DNA of 64,000 bases, from assembly GCA_963559585.1 (NCBI GenBank), contig CAUWLJ010000005.1, positions 4,620 through 68,619 on the forward strand, in the 5' to 3' direction. This DNA is from Eisenbergiella sp963559585. Its GTDB lineage: Bacteria; Bacillota; Clostridia; Lachnospirales; Lachnospiraceae. Shown here one piece after another: positions 32,070 to 40,180 of this stretch; position 1 is the first letter of the stretch, and the number at the start of each line of letters is the position of its first letter. Both the position numbers and the translations under genes were made by a program. Under the pieces are notes generated by a model. The model did not search any database and had not been told where the DNA came from. It saw only the letters and a list, made by a program, of their open reading frames with translations.

Positions 32070-33017
32070 CTATTTCTTTCTGAATATGCCCACAATCTCT
32101 CTGCCAAAGCCCATATCACCCAGCATCCGAAAAATCTCCACTGTACGCTCCATGGAAATATCATGAAAAAGAGTCTCCAGACATACCGTTGCCTTGTGCG
32201 CCGCCTTTCCTGTCTCCGGCTTCTCGTAATAATTGGAAAAAGGATTGGCCAGCTGGAAATCCACGAAGGTATCCCCATAGAAATCCATACATTCAAACCC
32301 ATTCGCCTCCAGACGGGCGATCAGCCCCTCACGGTTAAAATAGGCGGGATGATCCGGGTCGTCCAGCCAGTATTCCTCCTTCAAGTCACCCTTTTCCAGA
32401 AGCAGCCTCTGCAGCTTGGAATAGTTGTTCGCCACCTTGACAACCAGAATGGACTGCGGCCCCATCACAGCCTTCACACGATCCAGGCACAGATCAATGT
32501 CGTCCACCATATCCAGCACCCGATCCATATTCACCACGTCAAAGCTTTCCCCGCGGGCTGCCATCCGGGGCAGAACCGTCTCCATATCACCCTTTTCAAA
32601 AAAAGGAAGCAGCTCCGGATGAAAATGCTCCAGCGCGTAGGAACCGATATCCACGCCCTTCACCCTGTTGCCCTTATCATGAAAATATTTCAGCAGATAG
32701 CCCTCGCCGCAGCCAATGTCCACAAGGGAATACCCCTCTGCCGACTTTCCCAGCTTCTCCAGATTCTGCCCGATAACGTAAGCCCGTTCCTCAATCTGGC
32801 AGCGCTGATACCGCAGCTCCTCCGGCGGGTAAACATCCTTTTCATAGGTGGCGCCGGAATACTCCTGAAAATAATGCTCCTCAAAGTTGGCGTCCCTTTC
32901 CGCCTTCGTATTCTGCTTTCTCAGTTCGTAATATCCATACTGGTTCAGAAAAACAGGCTTGTATCTATCCTTTTTCTCCAGCTCCGGCAGTTCGTTGATT
33001 GTCCACTCTCTGCTCAT
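32070..33017 (-). CDS. Class I SAM-dependent methyltransferase
   Basis: Predicted cytoplasmic methyltransferase of 315 residues. The SAM-binding motif I is YSLVDIGCGEGYLLKYF (about residues 95-110), with motif II GNRVKGVDIGSYALEHF and motif IV FDVVNMDRVLDMVDDID. The first 90 residues include WTINELPELEKKDRYKPVFLNQYGYYELR, not a known domain to me. The C-terminus (EANGFECMDFYGDTFVDFQLANPFSNYYEKPETGK) resembles sugar or small-molecule methyltransferases of the UbiG/COQ3 type, but no substrate can be named. It has its own operator-type promoter, matching that of the secreted protein at 28551, and a terminator shared with the converging regulator gene. That shared operator makes it a member of the local accessory regulon. 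Confidence 0.87.
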   Translation of the reverse strand: MSREWTINELPELEKKDRYKPVFLNQYGYYELRKQNTKAERDANFEEHYFQEYSGATYEKDVYPPEELRYQRCQIEERAYVIGQNLEKLGKSAEGYSLVDIGCGEGYLLKYFHDKGNRVKGVDIGSYALEHFHPELLPFFEKGDMETVLPRMAARGESFDVVNMDRVLDMVDDIDLCLDRVKAVMGPQSILVVKVANNYSKLQRLLLEKGDLKEEYWLDDPDHPAYFNREGLIARLEANGFECMDFYGDTFVDFQLANPFSNYYEKPETGKAAHKATVCLETLFHDISMERTVEIFRMLGDMGFGREIVGIFRKK

Positions 33018-33095
33018 CCTTATACCGTTCTCCTTTTCCCATCTTCTTCAAAAAGTATGCGGCCATGATATTTTGCCGTACATGCCCTTTCTATC

Positions 33096-33139
33096 ATACT
33101 AAAAGAAATCCTTTTTCTTTTGGTATGCTGCCAGCATAC
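33096..33139 (-). promoter_or_regulatory. Putative activator-dependent promoter with palindromic operator (copy 2)
   Basis: The dyad GTATGCTGGCAGCATAC (minus strand; 33123-33139), with 8-bp perfect arms, is followed by CCAAAAG and TAGTAT as -10 (33096-33101), 21 bp from the dyad edge, exactly as in copy 1 at 29849-29892. No -35 box. It is 79 bp upstream of the methyltransferase start. Confidence 0.6.
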
Positions 33140-33212
33140 AATTTTGACTTTTCATGGAAGAAAACGGCAGGGAATGCGCCTTGTCCTGGAGCGGTTCAGC
33201 ATTTCCGGACAG

Positions 33213-33244
33213 AAAAAGACCTCAGCAGATTTCTCCACTGAGGT
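33213..33244 (-). terminator. Terminator of tRNA-Gln
   Basis: ACCTCAG (33219-33225) pairs with CTGAGGT (33238-33244), followed on the minus strand by CTTTTT. It begins 8 bases after the tRNA 3' end. Confidence 0.8.
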
Positions 33245-33251
33245 TTCTCAG

Positions 33252-33323
33252 CAGGGCTACAAGGATTCGAACCTTGAAATGACGGAGTCAGAGTCCGTTG
33301 CCTTACCGTTTGGCGATAGCCCT
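33252..33323 (-). tRNA. tRNA-Gln (anticodon CTG)
   Basis: 72-nt cloverleaf on the minus strand. The acceptor stem is AGGGCTA with TAGCCCT and discriminator G. The D arm contains GCCAAACGGTAAGGC. The anticodon stem ACGGA/TCCGT encloses the loop CTCTGAC with T33, anticodon CTG and A37. The T arm is CAAGG-TTCGAAT-CCTTG. CCA is not encoded. It reads CAG codons. The gene stands directly downstream of the type III glutamine synthetase gene, with its own strong promoter and terminator. Confidence 0.95.
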
Positions 33324-33326
33324 AAA

Positions 33327-33359
33327 CATTCTTGCAGGTTTTTGTCGCCTGCAAGAATG
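33327..33359. other. 12-bp perfect palindrome at the tRNA-Gln transcription start
   Basis: CATTCTTGCAGG (33327-33338) and CCTGCAAGAATG (33348-33359) are perfect inverted copies. They lie between the -10 box at 33361-33366 and the mature tRNA 5' end at 33323. The predicted start near 33354 falls inside one arm, so this looks like an operator, a leader hairpin, or a late transcription stop for glnN. Confidence 0.6.
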
Positions 33360-33360
33360 A

Positions 33361-33389
33361 ATTATATATGATGTTTGCCCTTTTTGCAA
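33361..33389 (-). promoter_or_regulatory. Strong sigma-A promoter of tRNA-Gln
   Basis: Minus strand TTGCAA (33384-33389), 17-bp spacer, TATAAT (33361-33366). Confidence 0.8.
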
Positions 33390-33477
33390 GTACTTTTTTT
33401 AATTTTTTCAAAAAATGTTTTTCCGTTCTATTCCATACCCATTAACGAATGTAACGTCTGCCGCGTTCCTCCGCCCC

Positions 33478-35589
33478 TTACACCTCAAACATCAGATCCG
33501 CGTAGGTAGGGAAAGGCCAGTCCTGTCTGTCCACCAGCATTTCCAGTTCGTCGGCAGGCTTTCTCAAAGCTTCCATGGCAGGCATCACCTCGTCCTTGTA
33601 GCAGAAGGCCTGTGCCTTAGCGGCCGTCATGGCCGCGGCGGCCGCTTCCCGGCTCTGCAGGTCGGAAAGGGCCTGCTTCATCTGCCCCAGCTTTTCATTG
33701 ATCTGGGCAAGGAGCTGGGCCTGTACCAGAGGCTCCACTCCGGCTGCCCTCACATCCAGAACGGTGCGGGCCAGCTTCTGAGTATAGGCCGCCACGGCAG
33801 GGATGATCTGGCGTGAGGCCATGTCGATCATGGTCAGAGCTTCAATATTGATGGTCTTGGCATAGGTTTCGTAGATAACCTCCTCCCTGGACTGAAGTTC
33901 CGCTTCCGTGAATATACGGAAGCGTTCAAACAGCTTCACCGCCTTGGGGGTGGTCAGGGTGTACGCCGCCTCGATCATGGTTTCGATGTTGGGAAGGCCC
34001 CTTCTGGCCGCCTCCGCTTCCCATTCCTCAGAGTAGCCGTTTCCGTTGAAGATGACTCGGTGATGGGCCGTCATATATTCCTTAATCATATCATGAACGG
34101 CCATATCAAAGTCCTCCGCCGCCTCCAGACGGTCTGCAGCCTCGCAGAAGGCCTCGGCTACGATGGCGTTCAGGGTGGTGTTGGGGCTGGCCGCGGAATC
34201 GGCGGAGCCCACCATACGGAACTCAAACTTGTTTCCGGTAAAGGCGAAGGGAGAGGTGCGGTTTCTGTCAGTGGCGTCCTTGGGCAGATCCGGCAGGGTG
34301 GATACGCCCGTCATCAGCTTGCCTCCCAGGAGGCAGGATTTGGCCTCTCCCGTCTCAATCAGCTGTTTTACCACATCCTCAAGCTGTTCTCCCAGGAACA
34401 CGGAAATAATGGCCGGAGGAGCCTCGTTCCCCCCCAGACGGTGATCGTTCCCCACATCAGAGGCGCTCTGGCGGAGCAGATCCGCATGGGTATCCACCGC
34501 TTTCAGAATACAGGCCAGTACCAGCAGGAACTGGATGTTTTCATTGGGCGTGTCGCCGGGGTCCAGCAGGTTCATGCCGTCGTCTGTGTTGATGGACCAG
34601 TTGTTGTGCTTGCCGGAGCCGTTCACCCCCGCAAAAGGCTTTTCATTTAACAGGCAGCGCAGACCATGGCGTTCCGATACCTTCTTCATGGTTTCCATCA
34701 CCAGCTGGTTGTGATCCACTGCAATATTGGCCGTCTCATAGATGGGAGCCAGCTCATGCTGGGCAGGAGCCGCCTCGTTGTGCTGGGTGCGGGCCGTCAC
34801 GCCCAGCCTCCACAGCTCAGTATTCAGATCCTTCATGAAAGCGCCGATGCGCTCCCGGATGACTCCAAAGTAGTGATCCTCCAGCTCCTGTCCCTTGGGC
34901 GCCGGCGCTCCAAACAGGGTACGGCCCGCAAAGATCAGGTCGGGACGCTGCAAATATTTCTTCCGGTCTACCATAAAGTATTCCTGCTCCAGTCCCACGG
35001 ATGCGATTACCTTGGTGGCTCTGGTGTTGCCGAACAGGCGCACAATTCTCAGCGCCTGCTGGCTCACAGCCTCCATGGAACGAAGCAGGGGGGTCTTTTT
35101 ATCCAGCGCCTCTCCCGTGTAGGAGCAGAACGCAGTTGGAATGCACAGGATCACGCCTGTGGCGTCCTCCTTCAGAAACGCGGGGGAGGTGATATCCCAG
35201 GCTGTGTAGCCTCTGGCCTCAAAGGTGGCACGAAGCCCTCCCGAGGGAAAGGAGGAGGCGTCCGGCTCGCCCTTAATCAGCTCCTTTCCCGAAAAATCCA
35301 TGAGCATACGGCCCATTTCATCAGGATGGCTGATGAAGGAATCATGCTTCTCCGCCGTGATGCCCGTCAGGGGCTGGAACCAGTGGGTATAGTGGGTGGC
35401 TCCCCGCTCCACCGCCCAGTCCTTCATGGCCTTGGCCACCACATCCGCAGTGGCAAGAGAAAGCTCTCCTCCCTGCTCCATTACCTGCTTCACTTCCCGG
35501 AATACGTCCTTGGGAAGCCGCTCCCGCATGGTTCCCAGGTTAAAAACCCGTTCTCCGAATATCGCTTCCACGTTCATCACTTCGCTCAT
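33478..35589 (-). CDS. glnN: Glutamine synthetase type III
   Basis: ATP-dependent amidation of glutamate, the entry point of ammonium into metabolism. The 703-residue length and motifs identify the GSIII class, common in Bacteroides and Clostridia, not the 450-residue GSI. Visible are the active-site segments ASVGLEQEYFMVDRKKY, TARTQHNEAAPAQHELAPIYETANIAVDHNQ, FAGVNGSGKHNNWSINTD and GNDHRLGGNEAPPAIISVFLG, and the C-terminal GSIII extension. GGAGGAGAGT directly precedes ATG at 35589; five more open codons upstream are probably not translated. It is a single gene on this strand, followed by the tRNA-Gln unit. Confidence 0.96.
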   Translation of the reverse strand: MSEVMNVEAIFGERVFNLGTMRERLPKDVFREVKQVMEQGGELSLATADVVAKAMKDWAVERGATHYTHWFQPLTGITAEKHDSFISHPDEMGRMLMDFSGKELIKGEPDASSFPSGGLRATFEARGYTAWDITSPAFLKEDATGVILCIPTAFCSYTGEALDKKTPLLRSMEAVSQQALRIVRLFGNTRATKVIASVGLEQEYFMVDRKKYLQRPDLIFAGRTLFGAPAPKGQELEDHYFGVIRERIGAFMKDLNTELWRLGVTARTQHNEAAPAQHELAPIYETANIAVDHNQLVMETMKKVSERHGLRCLLNEKPFAGVNGSGKHNNWSINTDDGMNLLDPGDTPNENIQFLLVLACILKAVDTHADLLRQSASDVGNDHRLGGNEAPPAIISVFLGEQLEDVVKQLIETGEAKSCLLGGKLMTGVSTLPDLPKDATDRNRTSPFAFTGNKFEFRMVGSADSAASPNTTLNAIVAEAFCEAADRLEAAEDFDMAVHDMIKEYMTAHHRVIFNGNGYSEEWEAEAARRGLPNIETMIEAAYTLTTPKAVKLFERFRIFTEAELQSREEVIYETYAKTINIEALTMIDMASRQIIPAVAAYTQKLARTVLDVRAAGVEPLVQAQLLAQINEKLGQMKQALSDLQSREAAAAAMTAAKAQAFCYKDEVMPAMEALRKPADELEMLVDRQDWPFPTYADLMFEV

Positions 35590-35684
35590 ACTCTCCTCCG
35601 TCATGCCTCTGCCTTTTCAGACATACCACTCTGATTTTCCGTTTTATCTTATCATATCCTCTGCCGCCGCGCATTCGCCAATTT

Positions 35685-36926
35685 TCACGAATTCTCCTGA
35701 GTTTTCACACGAAGGATGTCGTAAGGTGACGGAAGAACGGACAATTTCAGGCGAAGTCTCTGCTTGGGATGGGGAGCGCTGGGCATAGCCGCGCCCTCCT
35801 CGTCCAGAATCTGCTCCACCTGCGTCTCCACATTGGAGCCGTCGGGCTTCATGATCTCAATGGTATCTCCCACACTGAATTTGTTGCGCTGTTCGATACA
35901 GGCACAGCCCTGATCCAGACCGCTCACAATCCCCAGGTAGGTGTACTCGTTGATGTAGGTATTGTTATCATAAATCTGGGCTTCCTCCGAGGGCTTTCCG
36001 AAGTAGAAGCCCGTGGTGAACTGGCGGTAAGTGCACTTGGAAATCTCTTCCCTGTACCAGTCCAGATTGGCCCGATAGGTTTCCTCCGATTCCCAGAAGT
36101 CGTCAATGGCCTTCCGATAGGTGCGGGCCACTGTTGCCACATAGAGGGCCGTTTTCATCCTGCCCTCGATTTTCAGGCTGTCGATTCCGGCCTCCGCAAG
36201 CTCCGGTATGTACTCGATCATACATAGATCCTTTGAGTTAAAAATAAACGTGCCCCGCTCGTTCTCATAGACCGGCAGGTATTCCCCCGGCCTGCTCTCC
36301 TCCATCACCGCATATTTCCAGCGGCAGGGATGGGTGCACGCGCCCTGGTTGGCGTCTCTTCCTGTGAAATAGTTGGACAGCAGACACCTGCCGGAATAGG
36401 AAATGCACATGGCTCCATGGATGAAGCTTTCGATCTCCATTTCCTCCGGGATATTTCTGCGTATCTCCCTGATCTCCTCCAAAGACAGCTCCCTTGCAGA
36501 AACCACACGCTTCGCCCCCTGCTGCCACCAGAAACGATAGGTCATATAGTTGGTATTATTGGCCTGGGTAGAAATGTGGATCTCTGCCTCCGGCCATACC
36601 TCTTTGGCAATGGCAAACATACCCGGATCGGAGATGATCAGCGCATCCGGGCCGATTTCCCTAAGCTCCTGAAAATAAACCCTCGCTCCCTCCAGATCCG
36701 CATTGTGAGCCAGGATATTGGCCGTCACATAGACCTTCACTCCTCTCTCATGGGCAAAGCGGATTCCCTCCGCCATGTCCTCCCGGGAAAAATTCTTGGC
36801 CTTCGCCCGCAGGCCGAAGGCTTCCCCGCCAATATAAACCGCATCCGCTCCGAAGGTCACTGCGGTCTTTAAAACCTCCAGATTGCTTGCCGGAATCAGC
36901 AGCTCCGGCTTCTTTTTCTTTTCCAT
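35685..36926 (-). CDS. trhP: U32 peptidase-family tRNA hydroxylation protein (TrhP-like)
   Basis: Member of the U32 family. In B. subtilis and E. coli the relatives YrrO and YegQ are required for prephenate-dependent hydroxylation of wobble uridine 34 (ho5U) in tRNA. The 413-residue protein starts MEKKKKPELLIPASNLEVLKTAVTFGADAVYIGG. It carries the U32 signature with conserved cysteines around ESFIHGAMCISYSGRCLLSNYFTGRDANQGACTHPCRWKY (about residues 165-205), and a C-terminal beta-barrel (GDTIEIMKPDGSNVETQVEQI). GGAGGAATAT precedes ATG at 36926. It lies downstream of trmR, which supports the tRNA role over a peptidase role. Only one TrhP-type gene is visible here, whereas B. subtilis has two. 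Confidence 0.88.
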   Translation of the reverse strand: MEKKKKPELLIPASNLEVLKTAVTFGADAVYIGGEAFGLRAKAKNFSREDMAEGIRFAHERGVKVYVTANILAHNADLEGARVYFQELREIGPDALIISDPGMFAIAKEVWPEAEIHISTQANNTNYMTYRFWWQQGAKRVVSARELSLEEIREIRRNIPEEMEIESFIHGAMCISYSGRCLLSNYFTGRDANQGACTHPCRWKYAVMEESRPGEYLPVYENERGTFIFNSKDLCMIEYIPELAEAGIDSLKIEGRMKTALYVATVARTYRKAIDDFWESEETYRANLDWYREEISKCTYRQFTTGFYFGKPSEEAQIYDNNTYINEYTYLGIVSGLDQGCACIEQRNKFSVGDTIEIMKPDGSNVETQVEQILDEEGAAMPSAPHPKQRLRLKLSVLPSPYDILRVKTQENS

Positions 36927-36971
36927 ATATTCCTCCATACCGGGCGTTCCGGTTCCGGCCGCCGTCAGGCC

Positions 36972-37020
36972 GCAAGCTATCTCCAGACAGCAAGCTATCT
37001 CCAGACAGCAAGCTGTCTGG
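36972..37020. repeat. 18-bp tandem repeat with terminal hairpin
   Basis: GCAAGCTATCTCCAGACA occurs twice in tandem (36972-36989, 36990-37007) and a third, partial copy follows. The end forms a perfect hairpin, CCAGACAG/CTGTCTGG (37001-37020). It lies in the trmR-trhP gap. Confidence 0.75.
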
Positions 37021-37046
37021 GGTTTCTCTGCTGCGGGGCCGCCGGG

Positions 37047-37685
37047 TCATATCTTCACACTCACCGCCACACCGTCGCCCACCGGCAGAATCGACGTAAC
37101 CAGATGGGGATGGCGCTTCAATTCATACAGGTATTCCCGCATCCTGGCATGAATCGTCCGGTCGCGTCTTGTCACCGCGTAGCGGGATTCCAGAATATCC
37201 CCGTCCTGCAGCACATTATCGGACACCAGCATTCCTCCGGTGCGCAGCAGCCGGACCACATCCGGCATGAAATGCAGATACTGTCCCTTGGCCGCATCCA
37301 TAAAGATAAAATCGTACTCTCCTTCCATCTCAGCCAGAACGTCCGCCGCGTCCCCCTCCAGGAGGGTAATGGCGTCCTCTCTCCCGTACCGGGCAAAATT
37401 CTGTCTGGCAATGGGGATCCTCTTTTCATACTTCTCAATGGTAGTGATCCGGCAGCCCTCCGGCGCGTATTCACTCATACAAAGCGCAGAAAAACCAACT
37501 GCCGTCCCCACCTCCAGGATCCTCCCAGGCCGCACGGACGCAATCAGCGTCCGCAGCAGGCTCTGGGTATCCCTGCGTATGATCGGCACATTGGTTTCCA
37601 ATGCTTCCTTTTCCAGTTCATTCAGCCAGGCCGGATTCCCCTGATCCAGGGAATTAATAAAGGTGGTCAGGCGATCGTTATTCAT
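37047..37685 (-). CDS. trmR: tRNA 5-hydroxyuridine methyltransferase (TrmR-like O-methyltransferase)
   Basis: Class I SAM O-methyltransferase of 212 residues, closest in layout to B. subtilis TrmR (YrrM), which converts ho5U34 to mo5U34 in tRNAs. Motifs are the SAM loop RILEVGTAVGFSALCMSEY (about residues 54-72), the acidic end of strand 2 ITTIEKYEKRI, and the metal/catalytic segment YDFIFMDAAKGQYLHFMPDV with DNVLQDG. It directly precedes the trhP-like gene, mirroring the yrrM-yrrN-yrrO cluster of Bacillus. Together the two genes probably build the cmo5U/mo5U family wobble modification. Its start overlaps the end of the MltG-like gene by 8 bp. Confidence 0.88.
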   Translation of the reverse strand: MNNDRLTTFINSLDQGNPAWLNELEKEALETNVPIIRRDTQSLLRTLIASVRPGRILEVGTAVGFSALCMSEYAPEGCRITTIEKYEKRIPIARQNFARYGREDAITLLEGDAADVLAEMEGEYDFIFMDAAKGQYLHFMPDVVRLLRTGGMLVSDNVLQDGDILESRYAVTRRDRTIHARMREYLYELKRHPHLVTSILPVGDGVAVSVKI

Positions 37686-38085
37686 CCTCTTCCTCCCTGG
37701 AGGAATACAACACCTGCATCAGCTCCTCCGCATTCTGGGACGTATTGAGCACATAGTCTCCCGGCTCGATCTCGCTCTTATAGCCGTATACCTTCTCCTG
37801 AAGCACGAAAAAATCCGCATCCCTGATCAGGCCGGCCTCCTCCAGCTTCCGTGCAATGGAGTCCATATCATCCGACGCCTCTATGGTAACCGTAATATCC
37901 TCGCCCGGCGCCTCTGCCATTGGCGGCTCGCCAAAGAGCCGCTCCCCATAGCTGTAGGCCATGCTGCCCAGACGGTAAATCACCATCATAATCAGCACGA
38001 ACGATACGATTTTGACCACCGAATAAACCGCATTTCCGGCGGCCTCCTTCCTCCTCGCCGTCCGACTTTTTCCTCTGCTACTCAA
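37678..38085 (-). CDS. Short MltG-like membrane protein lacking the catalytic domain, TTG start
   Basis: Protein of about 135 residues with a basic cytoplasmic start (SSRGKSRTARRKEAAG), one transmembrane helix (VYSVVKIVSFVLIMMVIYRLG) and an extracytoplasmic domain. The segment ITVTIEASDDMDSIARKLEEAGLIRDADFFVLQEKVYGYKSEIEPGDYVLNTSQNAEELMQVL resembles the LysM-like N-terminal subdomain of the endolytic transglycosylase MltG (YceG). The catalytic domain of full MltG (about 350 residues) is absent. In B. subtilis yrrL (MltG) precedes yrrM, so position matches. GGAGG is nine bases before TTG at 38085. It could be a natural domain-only family or a reduced gene; no frameshifted remainder is visible downstream. 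Confidence 0.78.
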   Translation of the reverse strand: MSSRGKSRTARRKEAAGNAVYSVVKIVSFVLIMMVIYRLGSMAYSYGERLFGEPPMAEAPGEDITVTIEASDDMDSIARKLEEAGLIRDADFFVLQEKVYGYKSEIEPGDYVLNTSQNAEELMQVLYSSREEEDE

Positions 38086-38401
38086 AATCAACTGCCTCCG
38101 TAAGTTTTACATCGATCTCCTGCATCATGCGGCAGAAGGCCAGCTCCGCATCCAGAAAAGCCTCCACCAGGGGCTCCTCCCTGAATTTCTCATATTCTCT
38201 CTCAAAGGCTTCCATCCTGTCAAGCAGATCCTCCGTCCCCGGAAGATTCTGCAGTTCAAAATTTCTCGCCCGGTACTCGTTGATCCTTTCCCTCATGCCC
38301 TCTGTGTTGTCCACCAGCTCACTCTGCCTGCGATATTCCCTGTAAATTTCCGAGCTTCTCACAGCCTGCGCCAGCTGATCCACAGCCTCCTGTACTTCCA
38401 C
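38078..38401 (-). CDS. YlbF/YmcA family protein
   Basis: Small helical cytoplasmic protein of about 107 residues (EVQEAVDQLAQAVRSSEIYREYRRQSELVDNTEGMRERINEYRARNFELQNLPG) matching the YlbF/YmcA family. In B. subtilis members form the Y-complex with YaaT that supports RNase Y-dependent mRNA maturation. The start is uncertain: GTG at 38401 has GGAG eight bases upstream; another GTG at 38410 lies on top of that site. It follows the RNase J gene by 27 bp on the same strand, so an RNA-processing context is plausible. Its end overlaps the MltG-like start. Confidence 0.87.
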   Translation of the reverse strand: MEVQEAVDQLAQAVRSSEIYREYRRQSELVDNTEGMRERINEYRARNFELQNLPGTEDLLDRMEAFEREYEKFREEPLVEAFLDAELAFCRMMQEIDVKLTEAVDFE

Positions 38402-38427
38402 CGTTGTCACTCCGTTTCTGTCACTCT

Positions 38428-40107
38428 TTAAACGTCCATTATGATTGGAAGGATCATGGGACGGCGCTTCGTCTTTTTCCAGATAAAGTCTCCCAGGGAA
38501 TCCTTCACTGCGGATTTGATCCTGCCCCAGTCGCTGCGGCCCTTTCCGGTGCAGTTCTCCAGCACATCCCGCATCAGGCTGGCCGCCTCCTCCATCAGCG
38601 CGTCGGATTCCTTCACGTATACAAAGCCTCTGGATACCAGATCCGGCCCGCTCACCAGCTGGCCGCTGGCAGAATCCAGGGCCAGAACCACGATCATGAT
38701 GCCATCCTCAGCCAGATGCTGACGGTCACGCAGCACCACGTTGCCTACGTCTCCAACGCCCAGGCCGTCCACCAGGATCGCGCCCACCTGAACCTTTCCG
38801 GCAACCTGGGCCTTCTCCTCGTTCATTTCCAGCACATCTCCGGAACCAATCATGAAAATATTTTCCTGAGGAATCCCCAGATCCGCCGCCAGTCTGGCCT
38901 GGGCCTTCCTGTGCTTGAATTCTCCGTGGATAGGCACTGCATATTTGGGCTGTACCAGGGTGTAGATCAGCTTGATCTCCTCCTGACAGGCATGTCCCGA
39001 TACGTGCACATCCTGGAAAATCACCTCTGCTCCCTTGGCCGCCAGCTCGTTGATCACCTTGGTCACCGCCTTCTCGTTTCCGGGAATGGGGTTGGAGGAG
39101 AAGATAATCACATCGTTGGGCGTAATGGAAATCTTACGGTGCACGTTTCCCGCCATACGGCTCAGGGCCGCCATACTCTCTCCCTGGCTTCCCGTGGTGA
39201 TGATAACCGTGCGCTCATCGGGATAATTGCGAAGCTGCTCCACGTTGATCAGCGTGTTCTCCGGGATGTTCAGGCAGCCCAGGTTCATGGCCGTGTCGAT
39301 GATGTTCACCATGCTGCGGCCTTCCACCACCACTTTTCTGTTGTATTTGTAAGCAGAATTGATGATCTGCTGCACCCTGTCCACATTGGATGCAAAGGTG
39401 GCGATAATGATGCGCTTGGTGGGATGCTCATGGAAGATCGTATCAAAAATCCTGCTCAGCGTCCTTTCGGAGGGCGAGAATCCGGGCCGCTCCGCGTTGG
39501 TGGAGTCGCACATCAGCGCCAGTACGCCCTTTTTACCGATCTCGGCAAAGCGCTGCAGGTCGATGGCATCCCCGAATACGGGCGTATAATCCACCTTAAA
39601 GTCGCCGGTATGCACCACCGTCCCCGCCGGGGAATAAATGGCCAGGGCCGCCGCATCTACGATACTGTGGTTGGTCTTGATAAACTCAATGCGGAACTGG
39701 CCCAGATTGATGGACTGGCCAAATTTGATCACCTTCCGCTTGGTGGTCTTGAGCAGATTATGCTCCTTCAGCTTGTTTTCAATGATCCCCATGGTCAGCC
39801 TGGTGGCATACACCGGGATATTGAGCTGCTTGAGGATATAGGGAAGCGCGCCGATGTGATCCTCGTGTCCGTGGGTGATCACAAAGCCCTTCACCTTCTC
39901 CACATTGTTCATCAGATAGGTAATGTCAGGGATCACGGAATCGATTCCCAGCATATCATCATCCGGGAAAGCAATACCGCAGTCCACCACAACAATACTG
40001 TCCTCATACTCAAAGGCAGTAATGTTCATTCCAATCTGTTCCAGTCCTCCCAGAGGGATGACCTTCAGCCTGGAGCCATCGTTATTCACTTGTCTTGTTT
40101 TTCTCAA
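38428..40107 (-). CDS. rnj: Ribonuclease J, TTG start
   Basis: Dual endo- and 5'-3' exoribonuclease of the metallo-beta-lactamase/beta-CASP family, central to mRNA turnover and rRNA maturation in Firmicutes. The 559-residue protein has the zinc ligands in VITHGHEDHIGALPY, a further histidine in TNHSIVDAAALAIYSPAGTVVHTGDFKVDY, LMCDSTNAERPG, the beta-CASP motifs (RIIIATFASNVDRVQQII; VIFSSNPIPGNE; VHVSGHACQEEIKLIYTLVQPKYAVPIHGE) and a C-terminal domain. GGAGGTAATTTGA precedes TTG at 40107, the only good start. One copy is seen here; whether it is J1 or J2 cannot be told. Confidence 0.95.
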   Translation of the reverse strand: MRKTRQVNNDGSRLKVIPLGGLEQIGMNITAFEYEDSIVVVDCGIAFPDDDMLGIDSVIPDITYLMNNVEKVKGFVITHGHEDHIGALPYILKQLNIPVYATRLTMGIIENKLKEHNLLKTTKRKVIKFGQSINLGQFRIEFIKTNHSIVDAAALAIYSPAGTVVHTGDFKVDYTPVFGDAIDLQRFAEIGKKGVLALMCDSTNAERPGFSPSERTLSRIFDTIFHEHPTKRIIIATFASNVDRVQQIINSAYKYNRKVVVEGRSMVNIIDTAMNLGCLNIPENTLINVEQLRNYPDERTVIITTGSQGESMAALSRMAGNVHRKISITPNDVIIFSSNPIPGNEKAVTKVINELAAKGAEVIFQDVHVSGHACQEEIKLIYTLVQPKYAVPIHGEFKHRKAQARLAADLGIPQENIFMIGSGDVLEMNEEKAQVAGKVQVGAILVDGLGVGDVGNVVLRDRQHLAEDGIMIVVLALDSASGQLVSGPDLVSRGFVYVKESDALMEEAASLMRDVLENCTGKGRSDWGRIKSAVKDSLGDFIWKKTKRRPMILPIIMDV

Positions 40108-40180
40108 TCAAATTACCTCCATATCTTTTTATGGAACGCTGCCGCCGGACATACTCTTTTCGTTCCCGGCTCATCCGCTC

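Noticed and set aside
35605..35684. Sigma-A promoter for glnN
   Set aside because: A -10-like GATAAGAT is present, but no -35 with acceptable spacing was found, so it is not listed as a feature.
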